Of a stretch of DNA of 64,000 nucleotides, positions 1-10,396 are shown piece by piece (position 1 is the stretch's first letter; every line of letters starts with the position of its first letter). A program made the position numbers and the translations under genes. The notes below the pieces were generated by a model. The model was not told the origin of the DNA, did not search any database, and saw nothing but the letters and a program-made list of their open reading frames with translations. Source of the DNA: Burkholderiales bacterium (GTDB taxonomy: Bacteria; Pseudomonadota; Gammaproteobacteria; Burkholderiales; SG8-39). The stretch is taken from positions 310,001 through 374,000 of the forward strand of contig JAOSJV010000001.1 in assembly GCA_027493935.1 (NCBI GenBank), written 5' to 3'.

Positions 1-805
1 TCCATGACGACGTAGAGCTTCTTCCCGGGATAGCAGCGGCGCAGCCGCTGGAACGCCTCGAACAGTTCGGGCAGGCGCTTGCGTCTGTGAAACACCCCAT
101 CGAGGCAGTCGGCGTGGACATCGTAGAAACCGAAGAAGAGTTCCGTGCCCTTGAGCCGGCGGTAGGTAGCGCGCATACGCTGGGGCTTGTTGCGCGGCGC
201 CCAGGCCACTCCACCGATTGGCCGGATCTCCAGCGGACCCCATTCGTCGAAGCACACGACTGCGGCGCGCGGCGGGCAGCGCCGGTAGAGCCTGCGGATC
301 AGTTTTTTTACGATCGAAGTGCGGATCATGCGAGCGCTTCCAGGTGCGGATGCGCTGGGCGCTCAGGCCCTCGCGGCGCAACAGCCGGCGCACCCACTCG
401 TCGGTCACCGGCGGCAGCAGCCGCTTGGCGCGGCAGTACTCGGCCAGCTTCGGCACGGACCAGTTTGAGAACGGCAGCCCTCGCTCCAGGGGGACTGGAG
501 AGGGCCACCTCGACGAGTTCCCGGAGCTGCTCGCCCCTGAGAATCGGCGGACGGCCCTTCGGGTTGGGCACTTGCTCGAAGGTGGCAAAGCCGCTCTCGT
601 TGAACCGGTGCACCCAGTCGTACGCCACAGTGAAGTGGCAGCCCACCCGATCGGCCGCCGCCACGACGCTGTGGCCCCTGCGCACCTCCTCGATGACTCG
701 ATACCGCTGGTGCACCCGGGCCGAGAGCGACAGGTCCTTCAGTTTGGCTGCCAGCACCCGCTGCTCGCCACGGCGCAGCCGGCGCAATTGCAAGGTCTTG
801 GCCAT
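1..805 (-). pseudogene. IS630-type DDE transposase, two frameshifts, 3' end outside window
   Basis: The start is ATG 805, preceded by a strong AGGAGG. The N-terminal third is a helix-turn-helix (HQRYRVIEEVRRGHS, AAADRVGCHFTVAYDWVHRF) and a Winged-helix linker follows. The reading frame must change twice. The first change is at a five-G run on the plus strand (489-493), after which the protein continues LPFSNWSVPKLAEYC. The second is at a seven-A run on the coding strand (plus 303-309), after which the DDE domain follows with FDEWGP (first catalytic Asp) and LYVVMD (second Asp) at the window edge. Some IS630 relatives use programmed slippage at A-runs, so the second shift may be natural. The first is more likely a mutation or a sequence error. 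Confidence 0.75.
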
Positions 806-868
806 CCCGCACCTCCTTCCGGAGCGCAGGATACCAGGAGTTAGGCATATTAAGTTGGATACACACTA
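1..868 (-). mobile_element. IS630-family insertion sequence, cut by the window edge
   Basis: The element is recognised from its transposase (see the pseudogene entry). The end at about 868 is an estimate: a less GC-rich stretch around 843-868, containing ttaagttggatacacacta, lies upstream of the transposase start and looks like an IS terminus next to a TA. The other end is outside the window, so inverted repeats cannot be compared. Confidence 0.6.
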
Positions 869-932
869 GGGCGGCGCGTCCGGCGCCGCGGGGCGCGCTG
901 ATCGTCTGCGCACGCACCGGAGGGCGAACGGC

Positions 933-1622
933 ATGCGGCTCTTCGACGTCGAGGCCGACGCCGCGCGGGTGTTCGATGTCGTCGCGAACGGCGGTGTCGC
1001 AATCATCCCGACGCACGTCGGCTACGCCATCGTCGGCGCCACTGCGGCGGCGATCCGCCGCGTGTTCGCCGCCAAGCGCCGCCGGCCCTCGAAGCTGAAC
1101 GCGATCACCGGCTGCCGCGAACTGCACGACGAGCTGCACGACATCGACGAGCATGCGCGCGCGGTGGTCGCCGCGATCACCGAGGCCTACGATCTGCCGC
1201 TCGGGACGGTCGCACCGTTCCGCACCGATCATCCGATGATCGCGCGTCTGGACCCGGACATCCTTGCGCAGACCACGCACGAGGGCACGGTCGCGATGCT
1301 GCTCGGCGGCGGGCCGTTCCTCGAGACGCTCGGCCGGCTCAGCCGGCGGCACCAGCTCGCGGTGATCGGATCGTCCGCGAACCTGTCGCTGCACGGCACC
1401 AAGTTCAGGGTGCAGGACATCGAGCCCGAGATCGTCGCCGCGGCCGACGAAATCCTCGACTACGGCCTGATGCGCTGGGTGTGCTACGGCAAGTCCTCGA
1501 CGATGCTCGATCTGCGCGACTACCGCGTCGTGCGCTACGGCGTATGCTTCGAGCTGATCGACGATCTCCTGCAGCGACACTTCGGCATACGGCTCGCGCC
1601 TCCCGGCGGCGGTCAAGGCTAG
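933..1622 (+). CDS. Sua5/YciO/YrdC-domain protein
   Basis: A 229-residue protein with one YrdC-like domain. The N-terminal stretch VVANGGVAIIPTHVGYAIVG corresponds to the nucleotide/threonine pocket entry of Sua5/YrdC proteins, and IGSSANLSLHGT matches the conserved S-AN-S motif. The usual KxR lysine motif is altered here to AKRRRPSKLN. True TsaC/Sua5 makes threonylcarbamoyl-AMP for t6A37 tRNA modification. A full-length Sua5 lies 6 kb away, so this diverged copy is probably a YciO-like paralogue with another, unknown role. It starts at ATG 933 after a GGAGGGCGAACGGC leader and stands alone next to the insertion element. Confidence 0.75.
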   Translation: MRLFDVEADAARVFDVVANGGVAIIPTHVGYAIVGATAAAIRRVFAAKRRRPSKLNAITGCRELHDELHDIDEHARAVVAAITEAYDLPLGTVAPFRTDHPMIARLDPDILAQTTHEGTVAMLLGGGPFLETLGRLSRRHQLAVIGSSANLSLHGTKFRVQDIEPEIVAAADEILDYGLMRWVCYGKSSTMLDLRDYRVVRYGVCFELIDDLLQRHFGIRLAPPGGGQG

Positions 1623-1818
1623 CCGGCCTGCAGCCGCTTGGCCGCGTGCCGCGCGCGTGCCCGCCGCGGGATCATCTGCCCACTGCGAACGCTCGACCGC
1701 CCGGAACCTAGCTCAAGATGAGACTGCGGTCCCGAAGGAGGGGATTTGCAAGGGGCTTGCCCCCTGTTCGTGCGATCCCGGTTCGGGAAGAAGCACGGCC
1801 GCGATCTTGCGAAAGCTT

Positions 1819-2865
1819 CTACCGCCCACCGCCCACTTTCTGTAGCTCCCCGACCCGCACCCCGACCAGCCGCACCGGCCGATCGAGCGGCAGTCGCCGC
1901 AGACACGCGAAGGCGGCGCGGCGGATGGGCTCGACGGCGTCGGTGGGCTCCTCCAGCGTGTGCTGGCGGGTGTGCGTGTCGAAGCCGGCGAAGCGGATCT
2001 TGATGCCGACGCGCCGCCCGCGGTAGCCGTCGGCGCGCAGCTCCCCGGCGATCTCGCGCGCGAGCTCGGCCACGGTGCGCCGGATCGCCTGCACGTCGCG
2101 CGTGTCCTTCTGGAATGTCGTCTCGCGGCTGCGCTCTTTCGGCTCCCAGTGCGTCACGAGCTCGCGCGGGTCGATGCCGCGCGCCGCCTCGTAGAGGAAC
2201 TCGGCGCGCGCGGCGCCGAACTCGGCGAGGAGCCGCGCGGCGGGGAGCCGCGCGAGCGCGCCGATCGTCCTGACGCCGAGCCGCGCGAGATGCGCCTCGG
2301 TCACCGGGCCAATGCCCGGCACCTTGCGCACCGGGAGCGCCGCGATGCGCTCGGCCGCGTCCTCCTCGGCGAGGATCGTGAGCCCGTCGGGCTTCTCGAG
2401 GTCGGACGCGATCTTGGCGAGGCGCTTGTTCGGCGCGATGCCGACCGAGCAGGTGAGCCCGGTGGCCTCGTGCACGCGGCGCTTGATCTCCCGGCCGATT
2501 TCCTCCGCGCTGCCCGGCAGCGCGGAGACGTCGAGGTACGCCTCGTCGATCCCGGCGTCCTCGAGGACCGGCGACACCGCCGCGAGCGCGGCCTTCACCG
2601 TGTGCGAGACCGCCGAGTACGCGGCGTAGTCCACCGGCAGGAACACCGCGTCGGGGCAGAGCCGGAAGGCGGTCCTGAGCGGCATGGCCGAGTGGATGCC
2701 GTAGCGGCGCGCCTCGTAGGACGCAGTGGACACGACGCCCCGCGCGTGGGGATCGCCGTGCCCGCCGATCACGAGCGGCTTGCCGGCGAGCTCCGGGCGG
2801 CGCTGGCGCTCGACCGCGGCGAAGAAGGCGTCCATGTCGATGTGGGCGATGCGGCGCATGTGCAT
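1819..2865 (-). CDS. dinB: DNA polymerase IV (Y-family)
   Basis: A 348-residue error-prone polymerase for translesion synthesis. Catalytic acidic residues are visible in [12 protein letters not shown] (residues about 8-19) and DEAYLDVS (about 104-111). The helix-hairpin-helix ([19 protein letters not shown]) and the C-terminal little-finger domain are complete, and the length is typical for the family. ATG 2865 (MHMRRIAH) is chosen; ATG 2859 is the alternative. No LexA box of the usual CTG-N10-CAG form was recognised in the 216-bp divergent spacer to the aldolase gene. The last codons run into a CCCACCGCCCACTTT heptamer-like tract. Confidence 0.95.
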   Translation of the reverse strand: MHMRRIAHIDMDAFFAAVERQRRPELAGKPLVIGGHGDPHARGVVSTASYEARRYGIHSAMPLRTAFRLCPDAVFLPVDYAAYSAVSHTVKAALAAVSPVLEDAGIDEAYLDVSALPGSAEEIGREIKRRVHEATGLTCSVGIAPNKRLAKIASDLEKPDGLTILAEEDAAERIAALPVRKVPGIGPVTEAHLARLGVRTIGALARLPAARLLAEFGAARAEFLYEAARGIDPRELVTHWEPKERSRETTFQKDTRDVQAIRRTVAELAREIAGELRADGYRGRRVGIKIRFAGFDTHTRQHTLEEPTDAVEPIRRAAFACLRRLPLDRPVRLVGVRVGELQKVGGGR

Positions 2866-3081
2866 CGATGCGTGAGAGCGGCGGCCGGCGCCCCGCCCGC
2901 GCTCTCCTGCGGGGGAGGTCAAGGCGGGGACGCCAATCGTCTCACACGCGCGTGCGCACCCGCGGCGCGCGGGCCGAGCGGCGCCGAAAGCGGGTAAAAT
3001 CGTGGCCTCTCGCGAAGTTCTCCGACCTTTTCTCCGACTTTTTCTCCAATCTTTCCCAGCCGATTCAGCAGGAGGCGAGCC

Positions 3082-4107
3082 ATGACGACCGAAATGCGCA
3101 AGACCGCGCTTGCCATGGTGGCCAAGGGCAAGGGCATCCTTGCCGCCGACGAGTCCACCGGCACCATCGAGAAGCGCTTCAAATCGATCAACGTAGAGAG
3201 CACCGAGGCGAACCGCCGCGCCTACCGCGACATGCTGTTCACCGCGAAGGGCCTCGAGGACCACGTGAGCGGCGTGATCCTGTACGACGAGACGCTCCGC
3301 CAGAGCTCGCACGACGGCGTGCCGTTCGCGAAGCTGCTCGCGTCGAAGGGGATCATTCCCGGCATCAAGGTCGACGCCGGCGCGAAGGACCTCGCGCTCT
3401 GCCCGGGCGAGAAGGTGACCGAGGGCCTCGACGGGCTTGCCAAGCGCTGCGCCGAGTACGTGAAGCTCGGCGCGAGGTTCGCGAAGTGGCGCGCGGTGAT
3501 CACGATCGGCCGCGACACGCCGACCACCACCTGCATCGCGGCGAACGCGCACGCGCTCGCGCGCTACGCGGCGATCTGCCAGGCCGCGGGCCTGGTGCCG
3601 ATCGTGGAGCCCGAAGTGCTGATGGACGGCGACCACACCATCGAGCGCTGCGAGGAAGTCACCGAGTGGACGCTGAACGCGGTCTACGAGGCGCTCTACA
3701 TCAACCGCGTCACGCTCGAGGAGACGGTGCTCAAGCCCTCGATGGTGATCTCCGGCAAGGACTGCCCGAGGCAGGCCAGCGTCGCCGAGGTCGCCGAGCG
3801 AACGGTCAAGGTCCTCAAGCGCTGCGTGCCGGCGGCGGTCGCCGGCATCGCGTTCCTCTCCGGCGGCCAGTCCGACGAGGTCGCGACCGCGCACCTGGAC
3901 GCGATGAACAAGATCTACGCGGGCGAGCTGCCGTGGAATCTCACGTTCTCCTACGGGCGCGCGCTGCAGCACCCCTCGCTCACCGCCTGGAAGGGTACGG
4001 CGGCGAACGTCGCGGCCGCGCAGGCGGCACTGCTGCACCGCGCGCACATGAACGGGCTCGCGACCAAGGGCCAGTACAAGCGCGAGTTCGAGCGGCAGGC
4101 GGCCTGA
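3082..4107 (+). CDS. Class I fructose-bisphosphate aldolase
   Basis: A 341-residue Schiff-base aldolase that cleaves fructose-1,6-bisphosphate to dihydroxyacetone phosphate and glyceraldehyde-3-phosphate. The N-terminal [18 protein letters not shown] is the class I signature, and the Schiff-base lysine sits in TVLKPSMV (near residue 215). The C-terminal region FSYGRALQ with the downstream KGTAANV is also typical. A good AGGAGG lies upstream of ATG 3082. The leader contains a repeated pyrimidine tract (TCTCCGAC then TTTTCTCC). In many Betaproteobacteria the aldolase in front of purC is the metal-dependent class II enzyme, so a class I enzyme here may be a displacement. Confidence 0.95.
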   Translation: MTTEMRKTALAMVAKGKGILAADESTGTIEKRFKSINVESTEANRRAYRDMLFTAKGLEDHVSGVILYDETLRQSSHDGVPFAKLLASKGIIPGIKVDAGAKDLALCPGEKVTEGLDGLAKRCAEYVKLGARFAKWRAVITIGRDTPTTTCIAANAHALARYAAICQAAGLVPIVEPEVLMDGDHTIERCEEVTEWTLNAVYEALYINRVTLEETVLKPSMVISGKDCPRQASVAEVAERTVKVLKRCVPAAVAGIAFLSGGQSDEVATAHLDAMNKIYAGELPWNLTFSYGRALQHPSLTAWKGTAANVAAAQAALLHRAHMNGLATKGQYKREFERQAA

Positions 4108-4157
4108 GCCGCGCGGGCGCGCGTCCGGCCCGTCCGCCGCTGCCCGAGGTCGAGATC

Positions 4158-5063
4158 GTGGCCGCGCACGCAGCCCTGTTCGAGTCCGACATCGCGAGCC
4201 TGCCGCGCATCGGGCGCGGCAAGGTGCGCGACCTGCACGCGGTCGACGACCGGCACCTCCTGATCGTCACCAGCGACCGCCTGTCGGCGTTCGACGTGGT
4301 GCTGCCCGACCCGATCCCGTACAAGGGGGCGGTGCTCACCGCGCTCTCGGCGTTCTGGTTCGAGCGCCTCGGCCACGTCGTGCCGAACCATCTCACCGGC
4401 ATCGCGCCGGAGTCGGTCGTCGGGACCGATGCCGAACGCGCGCAGGTGCGCGGCCGCTCGGTCGTCGTGCGCCGCTACGCGCCGCTGCCGATCGAGGCCG
4501 TGGTGCGCGGCTACATCATCGGGTCGGGCTGGAAGGACTACCAGGCGACCGGCGCGGTGTGCGACATCCGGCTTCCGGCGGGCCTGCGCCAAGCCGACCG
4601 GCTGCCGGAGCCGATCTTCACGCCGGCGACCAAAGCCGAGGCCGGCACGCACGACGCGAACATCGCCTTCGCCGAGGTCGAGCGGCTGGTCGGCGCGCAG
4701 CGCGCGGCCGAAGTGCGTGAAGTGTCGCTGCGGCTGTACCGCGAAGCGGCCGAATACGCCGCGGGCCGCGGCATCATCATCGCCGACACCAAGTTCGAGT
4801 TCGGCGTGGACGAGGCGGGCCGGCTCTACTGGATCGACGAGGCGCTGACCGCCGACTCCTCGCGCTTCTGGCCGGCCGACGAGTACCGACCGGGCGCGAG
4901 CCCGCCGTCGTTCGACAAGCAGTACGTGCGCGACTACCTGGAATCGCTCGGCTGGGACAAGCGAGCGCCGGCGCCGCATCTCGCGCCGGAGGTTATCGCG
5001 CGCACCTCCGCCAAGTACCGCGAGGCGCTCCACCGCCTCACCGGACGCACGCTCGAGGAGTGA
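4158..5063 (+). CDS. purC: Phosphoribosylaminoimidazole-succinocarboxamide synthase
   Basis: SAICAR synthetase of de novo purine synthesis: it couples CAIR and aspartate with ATP. The characteristic stretches [34 protein letters not shown] and [11 protein letters not shown] are present in order. The frame is open far upstream, inside and past the aldolase gene, and there is no ATG near the expected start. GTG 4158, 51 bases after the aldolase stop, gives a 301-residue protein of normal length. It is followed after one base by purE and is cotranscribed with purE, purK and probably the aldolase gene. Confidence 0.95.
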   Translation: MAAHAALFESDIASLPRIGRGKVRDLHAVDDRHLLIVTSDRLSAFDVVLPDPIPYKGAVLTALSAFWFERLGHVVPNHLTGIAPESVVGTDAERAQVRGRSVVVRRYAPLPIEAVVRGYIIGSGWKDYQATGAVCDIRLPAGLRQADRLPEPIFTPATKAEAGTHDANIAFAEVERLVGAQRAAEVREVSLRLYREAAEYAAGRGIIIADTKFEFGVDEAGRLYWIDEALTADSSRFWPADEYRPGASPPSFDKQYVRDYLESLGWDKRAPAPHLAPEVIARTSAKYREALHRLTGRTLEE

Positions 5064-5064
5064 G

Positions 5065-5592
5065 ATGGCGAAGAAGGGCAAGCCGATCGAAGGCGAGGTC
5101 GCGAACGCGCTGGTCGGCGTCGTGATGGGCAGCGAGAGCGACTGGGCGGTGATGCAGCACGCGGCCGCGGTCCTGCGCGACTTCGGCGTGCCCTACGAGG
5201 CGCGCGTGGTCTCGGCGCACCGCACGCCGGACGACATGTTCGAGTACGCCGCCACGGCCGCGAAGCGCGGCCTGCGCGCGATCATCGCCGGGGCCGGCGG
5301 CGCCGCGCACCTGCCGGGCATGCTCGCCGCAAAGACGACCGTCCCGGTGCTCGGCGTGCCGGTGCCCTCGCGCCATCTGCAGGGCGAGGACTCGCTCCTC
5401 TCGATCGTGCAGATGCCGAAGGGCATCCCGGTCGCGACGTTCGCGATCGGCGAGGCGGGCGCCGCGAACGCAGGCCTGTTCGCGGTCGCGATGCTCGCCG
5501 CGGACGACGCCGGGCTCGGCGGCCGGCTCGCGCGCTTCCGGCGCGAGCTCGCCGACAAGGTGCGCGCGATGAAGCTGCCGTCGGCCGAATGA
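5065..5592 (+). CDS. purE: N5-carboxyaminoimidazole ribonucleotide mutase
   Basis: A 175-residue class I PurE that moves the carboxyl group from N5-CAIR to CAIR. Family motifs are [25 protein letters not shown] and LGVPVPS. ATG 5065 follows the purC stop by one base, and its own stop overlaps the purK start (ATGA at 5589-5592), so translation is coupled. The N-terminal tail of about 14 residues before the Rossmann core is slightly longer than in E. coli. Confidence 0.96.
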   Translation: MAKKGKPIEGEVANALVGVVMGSESDWAVMQHAAAVLRDFGVPYEARVVSAHRTPDDMFEYAATAAKRGLRAIIAGAGGAAHLPGMLAAKTTVPVLGVPVPSRHLQGEDSLLSIVQMPKGIPVATFAIGEAGAANAGLFAVAMLAADDAGLGGRLARFRRELADKVRAMKLPSAE

Positions 5593-6723
5593 GCCACGGC
5601 GCGATCGCGCCGGGCGCCTGGCTGGGGCTCCTCGGCGGCGGACAGCTCGGGCGCATGTTCACGATGGCCGCGCAGAGCATGGGTTATCGCGTGGCAGTGC
5701 TCGATCCGAACGAGCGCGCCCCCGCAGCGGCGGTGGCCGATCGTCACGTCCGCGGCGAGTGCACCGACCAGTCCGCGCTCGACGCGCTCGCGGGTCTCGT
5801 GCAAGCGGTGACCACCGAGTTCGAGAACGTGCCCGCGCGCTCGATCGCCTACCTCGCCGGGCGCTGCCGCGTGTCGCCGCGCGCCGACGCGGTCGAGGTC
5901 GCGCAGGACCGCAGCCGCGAGAAGGAGTTCGTGCAGTCGTGCGGCATCCCGGTGGTGCCGTGGGCGCGCGCGACCGCGCGGGCGGAGGTCGAGCGGGCAC
6001 CGGACGAGCTCTTCCCCGGCGTGCTGAAACTCTCGCGCCTCGGCTACGACGGCAAGGGTCAGGCGCGCGTGGGCTCGCGAGGAGGCGCTCGCCGCGTTCG
6101 ACGCCTTCGAGCGCCGGCCGTGCGTGCTCGAGCAGCTCGCCCCGCTCGAGCGCGAGATCTCGGTCATCGTGGCGCGGCGCGCGCCGCGCGATCTCGTCCA
6201 CTTCCCGGTGGCCGAGAATCGGCACGCGCGCGGCATCCTCGACACGACCATCGCGCCGGCGCGCGTCGGCCGCGAGCTCGCCGAGCGTGCCGCGGCGGCG
6301 GCCGAACGCATCGCCGAGCGGCTCGACTACGTCGGCGTGCTCTGCGTCGAGTTCTTCGTGCTGCCGCGGGGCGGCCTCGCCGTGAACGAGATCGCACCTC
6401 GCCCGCACAACTCCGGGCACTACACCATCGACGCCTGCATCACCTCGCAGTTCGAGCAGCAGGCGCGCGTCCTCGCCGGGCTGCCGCTCGGCGCTACCGC
6501 GCAGCATTGCCCGGCGGTGATGGTCAACCTGCTCGGCGACCTGTGGCATGCCGGCGCGCCCGACTGGACCAAGGTGCTCGCCCGCCCGGCCGCGAAGCTC
6601 CATCTCTATGGCAAGGCCGAGCCGCGGCCGGGGCGCAAGATGGGCCACTACACCGTGCTCGCCGGGCACGTCGAGACGGCGATCGAGACGGCCGAGGCGA
6701 TCCGCGCCGAGCTCGGATTCTGA
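5589..6723 (+). CDS. purK: N5-carboxyaminoimidazole ribonucleotide synthase, one frameshift
   Basis: ATP-grasp enzyme that makes N5-CAIR from AIR, bicarbonate and ATP, the partner of PurE. The first part reads [17 protein letters not shown] through [16 protein letters not shown] in one frame. The rest ([49 protein letters not shown]) is in the next frame. Removing one G from GGG at 6071-6073 restores a normal enzyme of about 378 residues. An essential purine gene in an intact operon is unlikely to be dead, so this looks like a sequence error. Confidence 0.9.
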
Positions 6724-6771
6724 CGGGGACGAGAATGCAGCAGGAGGGCGAACAGCGGCAGCCAGAGGCGG

Positions 6772-7877
6772 GTGGTGCGCCCGAGCCGGAAACGACGGGC
6801 GTGCAACCCGCCGACTCGGACGCGGCCCCGCACCGCGGAGGCGGCCGCGCCCGAGGCGCCGGCGAACGTGGTGGAAGCGAGCGGCGAGTCGATCGCGCGG
6901 GCGGCCGCGATCCTGCGCGCCGGCGGCGTGGTCGCGTTTCCCACCGAGACCGTCTACGGGCTCGGCGCCGACGCGCGCAATCCGGAGGCGGTTGCGCACG
7001 TGTTTGCGATCAAGGGGCGACCGCTCGACCATCCGGTGATCGTTCACCTCGCCGCGGCGGACGATCTTGCCGAGTGGGCGGCCGATGTCCCGGAGGCCGC
7101 GGCGCGGCTCGCCGAAGCCTTCTGGCCCGGGCCGCTCACCCTGATCCTGCGGCGCGCGGCGCAGGTGCCGGACGCGGTGACCGGCGGGCAGGACACGGTG
7201 GGCCTGCGCGTGCCCGCGCATCCGGTCGCGCGCGCGCTCCTCGAGGCGTTTCGCGGGGCCGAGGGGGAGCGGCGCTGGAACGGTATCGCCGCGCCCTCGG
7301 CCAACAAGTTCGGCCGGATCAGCCCGACGGCTGCCGAGCACGTGCGCACCGACCTCGGCGCCGCGGTCGCGCTGATTCTGGACGGCGGCGCCGCCGAGGT
7401 CGGCATCGAGTCCACCATCGTCGATCTCGCGGGCGCGCACCCGGTGCTGCTTCGCCCCGGCGCGATCGGCGCGGACGCGCTCGAGCGCGTGCTCGGCGAG
7501 GCGCCCGCGCGCCGGAGGCGCAAGCGCCGCGCGCGCCCGGAAGCCACCCGGCGCACTACGCGCCGCGCGCGAAGCTGCGCCTGCTCAAGCGCGTCGCGAT
7601 GCTCGAGGCGCTCGCCTCGCACAAGGGGCAGCGGGTGGGCGTGCTCGCGCTCGAAGTGACGGTGCCACGGTTGGCCGCCGGCCTGCAGCGCGTGGTGCCC
7701 GCGGTGCCGGCGCGCTATGCGCACGCGCTCTACGCGCACCTGCGCGCGCTCGATGCCCAGAACGTGGGCCAGATCCTCGTCGAGCTGCCGCCGCAGACGC
7801 CCGCCTGGGCGGCGATCAACGACCGCCTCGCCCGCGCTGCGCGCGGCGGCGAGGCGGGGCTGGAGGACGCGGCCTGA
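6772..7877 (+). CDS. tsaC: Threonylcarbamoyl-AMP synthase (Sua5 long form), one frameshift
   Basis: The enzyme makes L-threonylcarbamoyl-AMP for the t6A37 modification of ANN-decoding tRNAs. The YrdC domain is clear: GGVVAFPTETVYGLGADA, the KxR-type motif IKGRPLDHP, and IAAPSANKFGRISPT. The second half is the Sua5 C-terminal domain, beginning with the linker PGSHPAHYAPRAKL, which lies in a different frame. A one-base deletion somewhere in 7500-7545 explains this. The start is uncertain: GTG 6772 is given, and GTG codons near 6868 are alternatives that would remove a low-complexity leader. It follows purK closely, as in other Betaproteobacteria. Confidence 0.88.
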
Positions 7878-7884
7878 ACGCCCG

Positions 7885-8561
7885 CTATCCGGCCTTGTAC
7901 GAAACGAGCTCGTAGAGCGAGCGGATGCCGGGCATCGGCGACGCCATGCGGCTGTAACGCTGCTCGAAGTACTCCTCGAACACCTGCAGCCTGACCGCGC
8001 CCTTCACTTCCGGGGCGTACCACTCGGTCTCCCAGCGCAGCGTCGGGCCGCGGAACGGGTCGTAGTCGCCGAGGTCGATCCGGCGCTCGATGCGCAGCGC
8101 GCGGAACTCGCCGGCGGGCACCTTCACGGTTTCCCAGCCGACCACCCGGCCCTGGACCAGCGTCTCGCGCTTCTCGCCGCTCGCGAGGTCGTCGCGCATC
8201 ACCGTCTGCGTCCAGCGCTCGCCTTCGCGCAGCGGAAAGGGCGCCAGCGTCAGCGCGGGCATCAGCGTTCCCTCGGCGCGCTCGCTCAGCGCGCCGGCCG
8301 CGAGGCGCCCCGGACTGTCGTAGCGCAACTCGTGACGGGCCTGCCCGTCGGCGGCCGCAGTCGCGATGCGGAACTCGTTCGCGCCGGCCGCCGTGACCGA
8401 GCGGGTGACGACGCCGAGGTCGGCGCGGTTGTAGAGATTGGTGAGGCGGTAGCTCCAGGTATCGCCGCTCGCGAGTGCCGGGGGGCAGTCTGGGCGGCGG
8501 CGGGCAGGGTGGCCGCGGCGAGCAACGCGGCGGCGAGCGTGGTCCGGATCGGGTGTCTCAT
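7885..8561 (-). CDS. Secreted protein of unknown function, one frameshift
   Basis: ATG 8561 begins a clear signal peptide (MRHPIRTTLAAALLAAATLP, cleavage after AAAQ). The mature part is in the next frame and begins DTWSYRLTNLYNRADLG. It continues through a lipocalin-like or beta-rich region with GRVVGWETVKVPAGEFRALR and EWYAPEVKGAVRLQ, and ends at 7885. Removing one base from a six-G run on the plus strand (8480-8485) joins the halves into about 225 residues. I do not recognise the family with certainty; the pattern resembles periplasmic proteins that carry a repeated GDTW-Y motif. Its start overlaps the stop of the SapC-like gene by four bases. Confidence 0.65.
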
Positions 8562-9243
8562 GGCGGTCTCCTAGGGGTGCGCTTGCTTCGACCCGCCGCC
8601 GCGCGGCCGGTTCCGGCGCGCCGCCGCGTCGCCGCCCGGGCGCGCCCGGCCGCCGCTTTCGCTGCCGCCGCGGCCGGCTTTGCCGGATTGCGGCGTGCCG
8701 GCAGCCGCCCGAAATCGTCCAGCGAGAGCAGATGGGCGTAGACGCGCCCGGTCACGCTTTTTCATTGACGGGATTCATGTGCCAGACGGCGTTCAGATGC
8801 TCGAGCTTCTCTTCCTTCACGCGGTACCTGCCCGAGAGGTTGATTGGGGTCCCGTCGGGCTCGGTCGCCTGCAGCGTGAACGGTTCGAGCGGCGCGCAGT
8901 CGGCGAGCATCGCGCACATCTCGCGGGCGGGCTCCAGGTCCGCCGGGTACTCGCGCAAGCGCCTGTGGATGTTCTGCCGCTTCGCGAGCGGCTCGCCCTT
9001 GTCGTCGAGCATCTTCTCGCCGTCGGCCGCGGCGCAGGACGTCTCGACGCAGATGAGGCGGTTCGACTGCTCCTTCTCCTCCGGCCTCACGCGCGCCATG
9101 CAGAACGGATCGCTCCGCACGTAGGCGGGCACGTACCTGCATGTGGGCGCTTTCCCTTGACCCGGACCGACGGCCAGCGTGCCGCCGGCCCGCGGCCGCC
9201 GGATTGCCGCGTTGCCCGCCAAGCGGTTAAAATCCCCATCCAC
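8558..9243 (-). pseudogene. SapC-family protein remnant, N-terminus missing and frameshifted
   Basis: The readable part starts at RYVPAYVRSDPF and runs through DGEKMLDDKGEPL, LEPFTLQATEPDGTPINLSG and RVKEEKLEHLN. It ends in a second frame with RVYAHLLSLDDFGRL and an Ala/Arg-rich tail. These are the C-terminal landmarks of SapC-family proteins (...YVPAxLRRYPF...LSLxNFxRLA). The usual first 80 or so residues are absent: upstream lies only the promoter and tRNA gene on the other strand. The internal frame change is at a five-T run (8758-8762). Truncation plus frameshift next to a tRNA suggests decay after a rearrangement. Confidence 0.6.
9204..9233 (+). promoter_or_regulatory. Sigma-70-type promoter of the tRNA-Ala gene
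   Basis: TTGCCG (9204-9209), an 18-base spacer and TAAAAT (9228-9233). The tRNA starts 12 bases after the -10 box, which fits a short 5' leader. Confidence 0.6.
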
Positions 9244-9244
9244 C

Positions 9245-9320
<76 letters not shown>

Positions 9321-9396
9321 ACCCTCCTGCCGCATCCGCGCGGGGCGTTTCTTGCGGCCGGTGTTCGCGGGTGCGCGCGCAGGCGGCGGAGCCCGG

Positions 9397-10263
9397 CTAG
9401 CGCCGGCGCAGGTAGGCGAACCAGTACACGCCGCCGACCAGCAGGCCGCCGCCGACGATGTTGCCCAGCGTGACCGGCACCAGGTTGGCGACCGCGCCGG
9501 CAACCGTGAGCCCCGCGAAGTCCTCCGGCGCGGCGCCGATCGCGGTCCAGAATGTCGCCGGCGCGAACGCCTTGATCAGCAGCCCCGCCGGCAGAAAGTA
9601 CATGTTCGCGATCGAGTGCTCGAAGCCGGCTGCGACGAATGCGGCGACCGGTGGCACGATCGCGAGGATCTTGTCGGTCACGCTGCGGGCGCTGTAGCTC
9701 AGCCAGAGCGCCAGGCAGACCAGCACGTTGCACAGCACCCCGAGCAGCAGCGCGTCGAGGAACGGCAGCGCGGCCTTGCCGGCGGCGATCGCGAGCGCGG
9801 ACTTGCCGATCGCGCCGGCGCCTAACGCGTGATGCCCCGACAGGAACACGAGCGATGCGGTTCCGATCGCGCCGGCGAGGTTGCCGAGGTACACGAGCGT
9901 CCACGCGCGCGCGATCTCGCGCCCGGTGATCAGCCGTCCGGCCCAGGCCATCACCATCAGGTTGTTGCCGGTGAAGAGTTCGGCGCCGCCGACCACGACG
10001 AGGATCAGGCCGAGCGAGAAGACCAGCCCTGCGAGCAGTCGCGCGGCGCCGTACGGCCACGCCTCGCCGGTCCCGGCCACGGTGACGGTGGAGAACAGCG
10101 CGCCGAATCCGATGAACGCCCCGGCCAGCACCGCCAGGGTGAGCAGGGTGACGGCATCCAGGCGTGCCTTGGCCGCGCCGATGCCCTCGGCCTTGCGTGC
10201 GATCTCGGCGGGCAGCAGGGCATCGATCGAACGGGGGCCTTCGTGCTCGGCTTTGTGGTCCAT
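9397..10263 (-). CDS. Formate/nitrite transporter (FNT) family channel
   Basis: An inner-membrane protein of 288 residues with about six hydrophobic segments. FNT signatures are GALFSTV after the first helix, the LGVLCNVLVCLALWL segment (residues about 165-180), and GFEHSIANMYFLP, which holds the pore histidine. The family forms pentameric channels for small monovalent anions such as formate, nitrite or hydrosulfide, and the sequence alone does not tell which. ATG 10263 (MDHKAEHEG) is preferred; an upstream GTG at 10284 would add seven residues. It is not in an obvious operon: a 133-bp spacer with a hairpin separates it from the upstream signalling gene. Confidence 0.9.
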   Translation of the reverse strand: MDHKAEHEGPRSIDALLPAEIARKAEGIGAAKARLDAVTLLTLAVLAGAFIGFGALFSTVTVAGTGEAWPYGAARLLAGLVFSLGLILVVVGGAELFTGNNLMVMAWAGRLITGREIARAWTLVYLGNLAGAIGTASLVFLSGHHALGAGAIGKSALAIAAGKAALPFLDALLLGVLCNVLVCLALWLSYSARSVTDKILAIVPPVAAFVAAGFEHSIANMYFLPAGLLIKAFAPATFWTAIGAAPEDFAGLTVAGAVANLVPVTLGNIVGGGLLVGGVYWFAYLRRR

Positions 10264-10328
10264 GCGCGCGCGATGCTCTTGCACCCGTCCGGGCTGCGGG
10301 AGTCTAGCCGCTCGCGCCGCCTCTCACA

Positions 10329-10346
10329 ACACCCCGGACGGGGTGT
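10329..10346. other. Short stem-loop in the spacer before the FNT gene
   Basis: ACACCCC, loop GGAC, GGGGTGT: a perfect 7-bp stem between the stop of the GGDEF-EAL gene and the FNT start. No T-tract follows, so it may be a weak terminator or an mRNA leader element. Function is not known. Confidence 0.35.
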
Positions 10347-10396
10347 CAGGGGCTTCAACGACCGGCCGCCGCCAACGGCGCCTGCGCCATGCGCGC

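Noticed and set aside
1751..1765. Terminator between the YrdC gene and dinB
   Set aside because: AGGGGCTTGCCCCCT gives only a five- to six-pair stem with no T-tract; too weak to call.
2866..4047. Long open frame on the minus strand opposite the aldolase, joined to dinB
   Set aside because: It is the antisense shadow of the aldolase gene; composition is Arg/Asp/Leu-rich and the real dinB start motif begins at 2865.
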